A stretch of DNA of 64,000 nt from Kamptonema formosum PCC 6407 (GTDB lineage Bacteria > Cyanobacteriota > Cyanobacteriia > Cyanobacteriales > Microcoleaceae): the NCBI RefSeq assembly GCF_000332155.1, contig NZ_KB235904.1, positions 1,926,248 through 1,990,247 of the forward strand, given 5' to 3'. The notes beneath the pieces are model-generated. The model was not told where the DNA came from and did not search any database. It worked only from the letters and a program-made list of their open reading frames with translations. Below, one piece after another: positions 18,065 through 25,787 of this stretch; position 1 is the stretch's first letter, and the number at the start of each line of letters is the position of its first letter. A program made the translations under genes and the position numbers.

Positions 18065-19150
18065 ATGATTGGTCGAACTCTCCGCAAGCGATATCAAATC
18101 ATCACACTACTGGGAAGTGGTGGATTTGGCGATACCTACCTCGCCAAAGATTTAGACTTACCCGGACATCCTCACTGCGTCGTTAAACATCTTAAACCGA
18201 AAGACCCCAACCCGGCTGTTTTGCCAATTGCCAAACGCTTATTCGACACCGAAGCCCAAACCCTATATAAATTGGGTAAGCTACACGACCAAATCCCTAC
18301 CCTTTCCGCCCACTTTGAGGAACATGGCGAATTTTATTTGGTGCAAGATTTGATCCTGGGACATGACTTGACAAAAGAAATAATTGCGCGGAAAAAATTA
18401 AGTGAATCCTATACAATTACCTTATTGCAAAACATCTTAGAAATTTTAGCAATTATTCATCAGCAAAATGTCATTCACCGTGACCTTAAACCGGCTAATT
18501 TAATGCGTCGCCAAGATGGTAAAATTATTATAATTGACTTTGGGGCAGTTAAGGAAATTAGCACAATAGTTGTCAACGCTCAAGGGCAAACAACCGTATC
18601 AATTGTTATCGGTACTGCTGGTTATATGCCGAGCGAACAAGCCAAGGGCAAACCTAAACTTGCTAGTGATGTTTATGCAGTGGGAATGATTGGGATTCAA
18701 GCATTAACGGGCGAACATCCGTTTAATTTACCAGAAGATCGGCAGACGGGAGAAGTAATTTGGCGAAATCAGGCGCAAGTTAGTAATAATTTAGCGAATG
18801 TTTTAGATACAATGGTGCGCGATCGTTTTAGTCAGCGTTATCAAAATGCAGGGGAAGCTTTGCAAGCACTTTTATCTTTATCGACGAATCCTTCCGGGAG
18901 CAAAGTTAAAACAATTCCTGTGATTCCACAGCACACTTGGCCGTTACCGACTAACACAACAAGGCGAGGTTTATTACAATTAGCGGGTTTTGCTGGGGGA
19001 GGATTTGCATTAGCCGTGCTGAGTCAAAGTTTGTTGAACAACAAATCTTCTGCACCTTCCTCAGATAATGAGTCGCCTGCAAAAAGTCCAACACCGGAAG
19101 TAACTCCAGCACCCCCTGACGAACCAGAAAGTATAGGGCCGCAACCGTAA
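18065..19150 (+). CDS. Serine/threonine protein kinase, surviving N-terminal part of a kinase-FGE fusion
   Basis: 361 residues up to an in-frame TAA. The eukaryotic-type kinase domain is complete: glycine loop LGSGGFGDTYLAK, HRDLKPANLM catalytic loop, IDFGAVKE, and an activation segment with GTAGYMPSEQ. A proline-rich linker follows a possible membrane helix (~residues 310-330). After the TAA at 19148 the same frame continues as ANGLKTFTFETVTVNSTG and then SIPGGSFVMGS, the start of an FGE/SUMF1-like domain, so the stop is a nonsense mutation in a longer kinase-FGE gene. The kinase domain itself may still be made and active. Confidence 0.85.
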   Translation: MIGRTLRKRYQIITLLGSGGFGDTYLAKDLDLPGHPHCVVKHLKPKDPNPAVLPIAKRLFDTEAQTLYKLGKLHDQIPTLSAHFEEHGEFYLVQDLILGHDLTKEIIARKKLSESYTITLLQNILEILAIIHQQNVIHRDLKPANLMRRQDGKIIIIDFGAVKEISTIVVNAQGQTTVSIVIGTAGYMPSEQAKGKPKLASDVYAVGMIGIQALTGEHPFNLPEDRQTGEVIWRNQAQVSNNLANVLDTMVRDRFSQRYQNAGEALQALLSLSTNPSGSKVKTIPVIPQHTWPLPTNTTRRGLLQLAGFAGGGFALAVLSQSLLNNKSSAPSSDNESPAKSPTPEVTPAPPDEPESIGPQP

Positions 19151-19367
19151 GCAAATGGTTTAAAAACCTTTACTTTTGAAACAGTAACAGTTAATTCAAC
19201 CGGGCAAATTGCCAGCCGTAACCAAGGACAAGCACAGGTTTTTACAGATAATCTCGGCAGCATCACCATAGAAATGATCTCAATTCCAGGGGGTAGTTTC
19301 GTGATGGGTTCCCCCGATACCGAAGCAGGACGACCTAACACCGAAGGACCACAGCATAATGTTACTG

Positions 19368-20270
19368 CCCACATTCCGCAGATATTTGATCGGATTTTTT
19401 AATCAGTTGTGAAAACTTGGAAGCCCAATGCTTTTGGGTTGAACTTATGCGGCTTTTAGCGTTACAGAAGCTTGTCAAATTTACCTAAACCAAGGAAGTT
19501 GAAATAATTGACTTTTTCTGATATGTTCACATTGCTATTTTATCGCGATCGCTCATATTTTGAAGCAAGGGAAATTATGCCAAGAGCAAATTACCTTGAC
19601 TAATCAATGAAAATTATTCACAAATATTTACACTTCGCTATCGCTCGTCATTCATTTGAAAATATTAAATAGTATTGACAGCAATACTCTCCTAAATGCC
19701 GCAAGATATCTTGACGCTCTTGGGTTAAATTGCTATCTAGGTGAACGCTTTTCATTGATACTTGAAATTTCAACGCTGCTTTCAGGGCAATTGCTGTAAA
19801 TAACTTTGTCGTTCCAGCTCGATAATATTTATCTAATGCTCTCCCGATTCTGTCATCATTTAATTGTTTGGGGGTCACTCCTTCTCCAATTAGATGTTCT
19901 GTTGCTTTTCCAACGAAAAAAGCATCGAATAGGTAGATTGGGGCGCTCAAAAATCCCAGTCCGTTCAAAAATCATTGCTTTCATTACTTGTCCTGGGCTT
20001 AGGGTTTCTTTAATTTTTATTCCCACTTTTTTTGTTGACTTCTTCTACCAATTCCATTTCATCTATTATCCCTGCTACTATTCCCAAGTGGTCTAAATTT
20101 ACGATATTTATAGCTTCCGAGGGCTTTTTCATGGTTTTAAGGGTTGCTCTACTTGCACCAATTATTATACCTTAATAAACCTTCAAATGATTGCTATGCA
20201 ATCATTTGAAGGTTGGAAAATTCTGAATTCTTTTGAAATTAAATCCGATCAAATATCTGCGGAATGTGGG
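19368..20270. mobile_element. Decayed IS1634-family element with intact ends and 6-bp target duplication
   Basis: The left end begins CCCACATTCCGCAGATATTT (19368) and continues GATCGGATTT; the right end is the perfect complement ending at 20270, giving inverted repeats of about 30 bp. TTACTG occurs on both sides (19362-19367 and 20271-20276). The 903-bp length is too short for a full IS1634 element, and the transposase inside is frameshifted and internally deleted, so it is non-autonomous. The ends still look mobilisable in trans. Confidence 0.85.
19648..20132 (-). pseudogene. IS1634-type transposase remnant
   Basis: Read on the minus strand from an ATG at 20132: KPSEAINIVNLDHLGIVAG... starts the family N-terminus, then frameshifts. 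From 19968 another frame gives MNGLGFLSAPIYLFDAFFVG, GEGVTPKQLNDDRIGRALDK and HLDSN, typical of the DUF4277-like N-terminal region of IS1634 transposases. It then jumps to LTQERQDILRHLGEYC, which resembles the C-terminus. The catalytic DDE core is deleted. Confidence 0.75.
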
Positions 20271-20276
20271 TTACTG

Positions 20277-20932
20277 TTGCCCCTTTTTTTATGGGTAAAT
20301 ATGCAGTCACTCAAGAACAATGGGAAGCCGTGATGGGAAATAACCCTTCTAACTTCAAAGGCGCGAAACGTCCTGTAGAATTAGTAACCTGGTATGACGC
20401 TGTGGCATTCTGCCAAAAACTTTCTCAAAAAACCGGCAAGAAATATCGTTTACCCTCAGAAGCAGAATGGGAATATGCTTGTCGCGCCGGCACCTCAACA
20501 CCATTCTATTTTGGCGAAACAATTACCCCAGAATTAGTTAATTATGATGGCAATTATCCCTACGGTGCAGCATCGAAGGGGGTTTACCGCAAAGAAATGA
20601 CACCTGTAGGGAGTTTTCCACCCAACGCCTTTGGATTGTACGATATGCACGGCAACGTCTGGGAATGGTGTGCAGACCCTTGGCATAATAACTATCAAGG
20701 TGCGCCGCAAGATGGGAGAGAGTGGGACGAAAAGAATAATGATAATCGTTATCAAGACTATGATTTATTAGTCAATATTATGAATGATAACCGAACCCGG
20801 CTGCTGCGCGGTGGTTCTTGGCTCAGCTATGCTGACCCTTGCCGCGCTGCTTTTCGTCTCTTTAACTCGCTGGACTATCGCCTCTACTACATCGGTTTTC
20901 GGGTTGTTTGTTCGGGTGCGTGGTCTTCTTAG
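20277..20932 (+). pseudogene. FGE/SUMF1-like domain, C-terminal part cut off by the IS
   Basis: Downstream of the insertion the frame reads [53 protein letters not shown] and LRGGSW, ending in GFRVVCSG: the standard formylglycine-generating-enzyme-like/sulfatase-modifying fold. An ATG at 20264 made by the IS end could in principle start translation, giving MWVTVAPFF, but there is no evident ribosome site. The domain itself carries no further frameshift, so the insertion may be recent. Confidence 0.85.
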
Positions 20933-21148
20933 CCCTTGACACTTTTGCCCTTTTGTGCTATGCACTTCTTACTCTTTACACTTGGGAGGTCGCCTCTGGC
21001 GACTCGATTTATTTTTAGGAATTCAATGGTTGAGGTTGGCAATATTTTTCTTCTAGGGGAAATAAATTAGATTCAAAAGACTCTGCTACCCACTAATAAA
21101 CGCGCAAGATGCTAAACTCGGATAGTGAAGTGATGTTGAGGAGTTCAG

Positions 21149-21331
21149 ATTATTACACCCACACCTGAACAAAAAAATCAGTGCTATGTATTGTGCTGTT
21201 GGTTCACTAAGCTTTACTTGCCTATCAACGTTGTTCGTATGGATGAACGCACAGGGAATATATTTTTCCTGGCAGGTGAAGAAAATATCATAGAAATATA
21301 CCCTAACGGACGATGGAGATACATCGGATGA
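21149..21331 (+). CDS. Small protein of a paired cyanobacterial family (DUF6888-like), no standard start codon
   Basis: The frame ending at TGA 21329-21331 reads IITPTPEQKNQCYVLCCWF, then INVVRMDERTGNIFFLAGEE and IEIYPNGRWRYIG. From memory this resembles the cyanobacterial family called DUF6888. There is no ATG or GTG before the conserved part. GAGGAG at ~21138-21143 lies five bases upstream of an ATT codon at 21149, a plausible non-standard start; a mutated start is the other option. Its stop overlaps the next ATG (ATGA), as in a translationally coupled pair. Confidence 0.5.
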   Translation: MITPTPEQKNQCYVLCCWFTKLYLPINVVRMDERTGNIFFLAGEENIIEIYPNGRWRYIG

Positions 21332-21546
21332 ATAAGCCTAATTTTCAAGCAATGAGTCAGAAAGAATTGCATGATTACTTTATCGCCCATCGGGATGATG
21401 AGGAAGCTTTTCATGCCTATGTAGACAAGCTACATCAGGAAGGCAATTGGATTGAAATGCCGGCCTTAGAATCATTGCAAGATTTGGAAAAATATCCTGA
21501 ATTTACCGAGCGTTTTCGCGGCGGTTCTCAATCAGTTGCACCATGA
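21328..21546 (+). CDS. Small conserved cyanobacterial protein (DUF6887-like)
   Basis: 72 residues from the ATG at 21328: MNKPNFQAMSQKELHDYFIA, then HRDDEEAFHAYVDKLHQEG and EMPALESLQDLEKYPEF. I recall this as the DUF6887 type that sits beside DUF6888. The start is set by ATGA overlap with the upstream ORF rather than the more upstream ATG at 21313. Function unknown; the tight two-gene arrangement resembles toxin-antitoxin or small regulatory pairs, which is only a guess. Confidence 0.65.
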   Translation: MNKPNFQAMSQKELHDYFIAHRDDEEAFHAYVDKLHQEGNWIEMPALESLQDLEKYPEFTERFRGGSQSVAP

Positions 21547-21591
21547 CTAATCCTTGAGTTAAACTAACTTTAAACGATAATAGAGGTACAA

Positions 21592-22056
21592 ATGAATAAC
21601 CTATTAGCAGAAACTTTTACCACTGTTTCTCAACTACCAGAAGCAGAACAAAATGCCATAGCATCCTTAATCTTACAAAAGATATCAGAACCCAGAGTCG
21701 CGCCTTTTCTCATTTCCGAATCAGACATTGAATCCCTGGAAAAATCATACATCTTCCGAGACAAAACAGAAGTTATAGAATTTATTAAAAAATATCCCTT
21801 TTTGCTTCCCGTTGTGCTGGAAGCGCCCGCTGAGATTCGCTCTTATTTTCCCGAACAAAAACTATTACTTCAAGTCATCAATGACCCCGAAATTCCTAAC
21901 TATATTCATCTGCTTCTCTCAATCATCTTAACTGACCTCGATCCCGATGAAGCAATGGAGAGAGAAGACGAATTGCGTAAAAATTGGTCTAGGGGATTGT
22001 CCCACGAAGTCCGGAAGCATTTTTATACTATTTTGGAATACAATGATGAGTTTTGA
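21592..22056 (+). CDS. Hypothetical protein, partner of the HEPN gene
   Basis: 154 residues. The N-terminus MNNLLAETFTTVSQLPEAEQ resembles the short helical start of several cyanobacterial antitoxin-like proteins. The rest (EFIKKYPFLLPVVLEAPAEI, then an acidic helical tail) matches nothing I can name. An A-rich region with AGAGGT lies ~7 bases before the ATG. The gene overlaps the HEPN gene by 14 bp, so the two are almost certainly co-translated. A neutralising or targeting partner for the HEPN protein is inferred. Confidence 0.65.
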   Translation: MNNLLAETFTTVSQLPEAEQNAIASLILQKISEPRVAPFLISESDIESLEKSYIFRDKTEVIEFIKKYPFLLPVVLEAPAEIRSYFPEQKLLLQVINDPEIPNYIHLLLSIILTDLDPDEAMEREDELRKNWSRGLSHEVRKHFYTILEYNDEF

Positions 22057-22423
22057 TTGGTCGCAATACCTGACTTTAGCAAAAGAACTAGCTGGTGAAG
22101 CAACTATTCCTGCTGAAGGGGAGGCGCGATTAAGGGATGCTATCAGTCGTTCGTATTATGCCGCTTTCATCTTAGCGCGGAACTATTTGCGAGATAAACA
22201 AGGTCATTCATTGCCAAAAACAAGCGACATTCACCACTATATTTGGCAAGAATTTGATATTAATCCTGACTCAAGATATCAACTAATTGCTGATAATTTA
22301 AAAGTGCTTCGCCGATATCGAAATCAAGCAGATTATGCCGATAAATTTCCCCTATTATCTGCGATCGCCCGGATCGCCATCAAGCGCTCTCAAGAAATCC
22401 TTTTTAACCTGAGCAATCTCTAA
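22043..22423 (+). CDS. HEPN-domain protein
   Basis: 126 residues starting MMSFDWSQYL at 22043, inside the end of the upstream gene. The four-helix HEPN pattern is visible: RLRDAISRSYYAAFILARNYL (~residues 29-49) and a late RRYRNQADY (~residue 94), whose R-rNQADY block matches the RX4-6H-like HEPN region of the cyanobacterial nucleotidyltransferase/HEPN class, though the final His is not obvious. HEPN proteins are often RNases in toxin-antitoxin or defence pairs, or non-catalytic partners; which applies here cannot be told. Confidence 0.75.
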   Translation: MMSFDWSQYLTLAKELAGEATIPAEGEARLRDAISRSYYAAFILARNYLRDKQGHSLPKTSDIHHYIWQEFDINPDSRYQLIADNLKVLRRYRNQADYADKFPLLSAIARIAIKRSQEILFNLSNL

Positions 22424-22480
22424 GTATCAAAAAACAGAATGCAAATCATCCTAGAAGTCCCGGAAATTTTTGAGTTAAAC

Positions 22481-22588
22481 AGGACTTATGCACCCAACCA
22501 AAGAAACCGGGTTTTTTGACGAAAATACTTCGCTGCTACCCACAGATGCTCTCAAAAACCCGTTTCTGGGGCTCCCTGCGTAAGTCCT
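22481..22588. repeat. MITE-like element (AGGACTTACGCA family), copy 1
   Basis: 108 bp from AGGACTTATGCAC to GCGTAAGTCCT, with inner GAAACCGGGTTTTTTGACG. The reverse complement is nearly identical to the element at 40744-40852; a more diverged copy lies at 60568-60668. Confidence 0.88.
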
Positions 22589-22610
22589 ATTAAACTAAGC
22601 TTAAATAGGG

Positions 22611-24476
22611 ATGAAAAAATCACTCCGAAAACTGGTAGGCGATCGTCAGGGGATAAATATGAGCAGAAATCATCATTTTCTCAGCAATAACAAGGGGCTG
22701 AAATACACAAGTCAAATAGTTAAAAGTCTTAGCTTGTCAAGCTTGCTGACGATGAGTAGCATCTTACCCAGCTTAGCTCAGTTACCGGGAACTAGGACTC
22801 CAGCGCCCAATCCCAGACGGTTCGCACCCTTGCCAGTGACTCCGCCACCGCGATCGCAGCAAATACCGAGTAACGATTTAGGCACGCGATCGCCAGAACA
22901 GGGTTACACTCTAGGAGCAGGCGATCGCATCAGTTTAGACATCATCGGTGTCCCCGAATTTAGCAAAGAATATCAAATTCTCGTCGATGGAACCCTCAAC
23001 TTACCGCTAATTCGCAGCGTTTACGTACAAGGACTCACCCAGCAACAGGCCGCCGATGCGATCGCCAAACTCTACGACCCCTACATCACCGCCCCCATCG
23101 TCACCCTCACACTGATTCTACCTCGCCCCCTGACAATTGGCATCGCCGGAGAAGTCAGCCGCCCCGGTTCCTACAAAATCAGCGCCAGCAGAGAAGGCGA
23201 AGCAGTCAAATTTCCCACCTTAATCGAAATGTTGCAATTAGCAAAAGGCGTTACCCCCGGAGGAGATTTGCGGTTAATTCAAGTGCGCCGCCGCCAAAGA
23301 AGCGGCCCCGAACAAGTAATTAACGTCAACCTACAAGAATTTTTACAGACAGGAGATTTACGCCAAGATATCACCTTGCGAGACGGAGATACAATTTTCG
23401 TTCCGAGTGCAACAGAAGTTAACAGTCAAGAAGTCCGCCAAAGAGCAAATGCTAATTTTTCTGCCGATATCACTCAACCTATTAGCGTCGTCATCGTCGG
23501 CGAAGTGAATCGCCCCGGCCCTTATACAGTATTTGCCTCAGATTTGCGATCGAGTAACCAGCAAACCGAACTAGGTTTTGTCGCGATCGATCAGCAACAG
23601 GGTACTTTAGTGGGTTTACCAACAGTAACTAGGGCAATTAAAATTGCTGGCGGTATTACTTTAGAAGCCGATCTTCGCCGAGTACAAGTACGCCGCCGCC
23701 TCAAAACAGGCAACGAACAAATTATTAGTGTCAATCTCTGGGATCTGTTACAAACAGGGGACATTAGCCAAGACGTACTATTGCAAGAAGGAGACAGTAT
23801 TATTGTCCCAACTGCGGAAAATGTAGATATAGCCGAAATTTCCCAAATCGCTGCTACCAGTTTTTCTCCTAATTCAATTCGGATCAATGTTGTTGGGGAA
23901 GTTCTCAGACCCGGAACAGTGGAAGTTACGCCTAATACTTCCCTACATCAGGCATTGCTAGCTACAGGTAGTTTTAACCAAGTCCGCGCTCAAAAAAAGA
24001 CTGTGGAACTATTGCGTTTGAACCCCAACGGTACTGTTACTCGTCGCTCGATTGACGTTGATTTTTCCCAAGGTTTGAATGCAGAAAACAACCCCAGCCT
24101 TCGCAACAATGATGTTATTATTGTTCCTCGTTCTGGCTTAACTAGGTTAGCAGATAATGTCAATCAAATCTTACAGCCAGTGTCAGGAGTTGTGGGCGTT
24201 ATTAGTGGAGTGACTGGATGGTTTACTGGGGTAGAGACAACTATTAATACTTTTCAAAGGTTATTTTTAGGCGGAGACTTCGATCGGCGCAATCAGCTTA
24301 GGCAAATTCGGCAACAGGAGGAAGATCGACGGCGAACAGAAGAAGAAAGACAACGGCAGAATGATATTCAGAATCAGCAACTTGAGCTTCAAAGACAGAT
24401 TCAGCAGCAACAACTCGATCTCCAGAGGCAACAGTTGGAGCAACAGCAACAGCAGCAACAGCAACAGAATCAGTAA
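22611..24476 (+). CDS. Polysaccharide export outer-membrane protein (OPX/Wza-like, SLBB domains)
   Basis: 621 residues. A signal-like hydrophobic stretch (LSLSSLLTMSSILPSLAQ, ending ~residue 57) precedes a Pro-rich segment. Then come the poly-export domain (YTLGAGDRISLDIIGVPEFS) and three SLBB-type blocks, each beginning near I.GEV.RPG (~residues 185, 295, 430). The C-terminus is a Gln/Arg-rich coiled coil. OPX proteins form the outer-membrane exit channel for capsule or EPS. The ATG at 22611 is the longest start; an ATG at 22659 is also possible. It stands alone, away from the Wzm/Wzt locus. Confidence 0.88.
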   Translation: MKKSLRKLVGDRQGINMSRNHHFLSNNKGLKYTSQIVKSLSLSSLLTMSSILPSLAQLPGTRTPAPNPRRFAPLPVTPPPRSQQIPSNDLGTRSPEQGYTLGAGDRISLDIIGVPEFSKEYQILVDGTLNLPLIRSVYVQGLTQQQAADAIAKLYDPYITAPIVTLTLILPRPLTIGIAGEVSRPGSYKISASREGEAVKFPTLIEMLQLAKGVTPGGDLRLIQVRRRQRSGPEQVINVNLQEFLQTGDLRQDITLRDGDTIFVPSATEVNSQEVRQRANANFSADITQPISVVIVGEVNRPGPYTVFASDLRSSNQQTELGFVAIDQQQGTLVGLPTVTRAIKIAGGITLEADLRRVQVRRRLKTGNEQIISVNLWDLLQTGDISQDVLLQEGDSIIVPTAENVDIAEISQIAATSFSPNSIRINVVGEVLRPGTVEVTPNTSLHQALLATGSFNQVRAQKKTVELLRLNPNGTVTRRSIDVDFSQGLNAENNPSLRNNDVIIVPRSGLTRLADNVNQILQPVSGVVGVISGVTGWFTGVETTINTFQRLFLGGDFDRRNQLRQIRQQEEDRRRTEEERQRQNDIQNQQLELQRQIQQQQLDLQRQQLEQQQQQQQQQNQ

Positions 24477-24735
24477 ATTTATTACTGACTACTTGTTTTT
24501 CAATAATTTAATTTTCACGATCGAGTAGATTGCGGTAAATTTTGTGATATACTATTGCTTTAATCTGTGATCGAGATTTGGTTAAATGTAACGAATCGTA
24601 ACTGGAATTGCCAGCGATCGCATTAATTCCCTGTCTTGGGAGGGAGACAATGTTGAAAAAGCTCCAACTAATATTAAAATAGATAACTAGCAAATTCCCT
24701 ATCAGGGATTCAAAACTGTTCAGGAATTGAAAGTT

Positions 24736-24993
24736 ATGCCCCCTCGTTGGCCCCGCAAACCAGACCGCCAAGATCCCGACTACCGCCGTTTAGATGACCG
24801 GATGAATTTTGCCATCCATTTTGCTCTGTTTGCTGCTGCCAATTCTAGCTTGTGGTTTTTCCACAATTTGCAGAAAGCTGAGTGGCCTTGGGCAACTTGG
24901 GTGACGCTAGGATGGACAGGGTTTATATTCGCACATGGAGTTTATGTGTTTGCGATCGCCAATTATTCCCTCCCCAGTCAAAAGCCAGAATAA
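24736..24993 (+). CDS. 2TM-domain small membrane protein
   Basis: 85 residues. A charged N-terminus (PPRWPRKPDRQDPDYRRLDD) is followed by two hydrophobic helices (~residues 26-45 and 52-74), the layout of the small '2TM domain' proteins common in cyanobacteria. The ATG at 24736 fits with AGGA ten bases upstream; a TTG three codons earlier is in frame. Function unknown. Confidence 0.65.
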   Translation: MPPRWPRKPDRQDPDYRRLDDRMNFAIHFALFAAANSSLWFFHNLQKAEWPWATWVTLGWTGFIFAHGVYVFAIANYSLPSQKPE

Positions 24994-25118
24994 TCTCAAT
25001 AAGACTTACGTAAACTGTGCGTAACTCCCGATCGAATATTAAGTAGCCAGAAAGAACAATTAAAACCCAATTCTTCCTTCTTCCTTCTTCCTTCTTCCTT
25101 CTTCCTTCTTCCTTAAAT

Positions 25119-25427
25119 ATGGCTAATACTAACACCACCCAAAAAATAGAATCCCTCGCCGCCGAAATTGGCGATAATATCTATATCGATGTAGCGAAGT
25201 GGCATTTGTATCTAAAAGATGCCCACTTGCATACAGTTGTTGCCGAACAACTTTATCCGCTCCTAACAAATCGTAATTTAGATACAGACAGAGTAGCCGC
25301 AGTTCTCCAAGGCATTCCTGTTAAATTGGGCGGGGGTAAACGAGAGATGTCTTTAGGAGATTTAGTACCGATGCAGTGCCAGGTGCAGCTAATGGATATC
25401 CTAGAGGAATTTCAGCGGCAAATGTGA
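25119..25427 (+). CDS. DUF3181 family protein
   Basis: 102 residues: KIESLAAEIGDNIYIDVAKW, HTVVAEQLYPLL, then CQVQLMDILEEFQRQM. I recognise this as the cyanobacterial DUF3181 family, found widely in the phylum and without known function. A TTCCTTCTTCC microsatellite (~25073-25114) ends just before the ATG, so the ribosome site is essentially inside the repeat. Confidence 0.78.
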   Translation: MANTNTTQKIESLAAEIGDNIYIDVAKWHLYLKDAHLHTVVAEQLYPLLTNRNLDTDRVAAVLQGIPVKLGGGKREMSLGDLVPMQCQVQLMDILEEFQRQM

Positions 25428-25460
25428 TGAAAACATTAAATTAAGAACTCAGGATTCAGT

Positions 25461-25561
25461 TAAGTCCCCTTTATTATTCGGCGGTTGAAACCGCAACTAC
25501 ACAAACGAAGTCCGCCTACGCGGACTAAGAAATAAGAGGATATTGAATTTAAATTTGGTAT
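25461..25561. repeat. MITE-like element (TACTAAATCCGG family), copy 2
   Basis: Contains CCCCTTTATTATTCGGCGG and ACAAACGAAGTCCGCCTACG, the family interior in inverted orientation relative to copy 1. The ends are degraded. Confidence 0.6.
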
Positions 25562-25587
25562 GACTTCTGAATTCTAAATTTAAATCA

Positions 25588-25751
25588 TGTCCGCTCAAAT
25601 ACCCTTTATTCTTTAGTCCGCGTAGGCGGACTTCGTTTATTTAGCCGCGATTTCAATCGCCTTTTCAATCGCTTTATTGTCATTGCGAGCAAGCTTGGCT
25701 CGCAATGACGGATTATTACTAATAAAGGGGATGAATAACCCGGATTGGGTA
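25588..25751. repeat. MITE-like element (TACTAAATCCGG family), copy 3, with nested palindrome
   Basis: The family interior TTTATTCTTTAGTCCGCG is followed by a nested hairpin with arms GTCATTGCGAGC and GCTCGCAATGAC (~25678-25709) and the right part AATAAAGGGGAT. It looks like one repeat inserted into another. Confidence 0.65.
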
Positions 25752-25787
25752 TCAATTGCCAGATATTTTTACTCCTAAATTCCAAAT

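Larger units (their letters stand above)
18065..20932 (+). pseudogene. Broken kinase-FGE (formylglycine-generating-enzyme-like) fusion gene
   Basis: The ancestral gene can be rebuilt: kinase (18065-19147), an in-frame stop at 19148-19150, linker and FGE start (19151-19367), a 903-bp insertion at 19368-20270 with TTACTG target duplication, then the FGE remainder. Removing the insert and one TTACTG copy restores [17 protein letters not shown], the expected family sequence. Two independent lesions show that the fusion product is lost. Confidence 0.88.
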
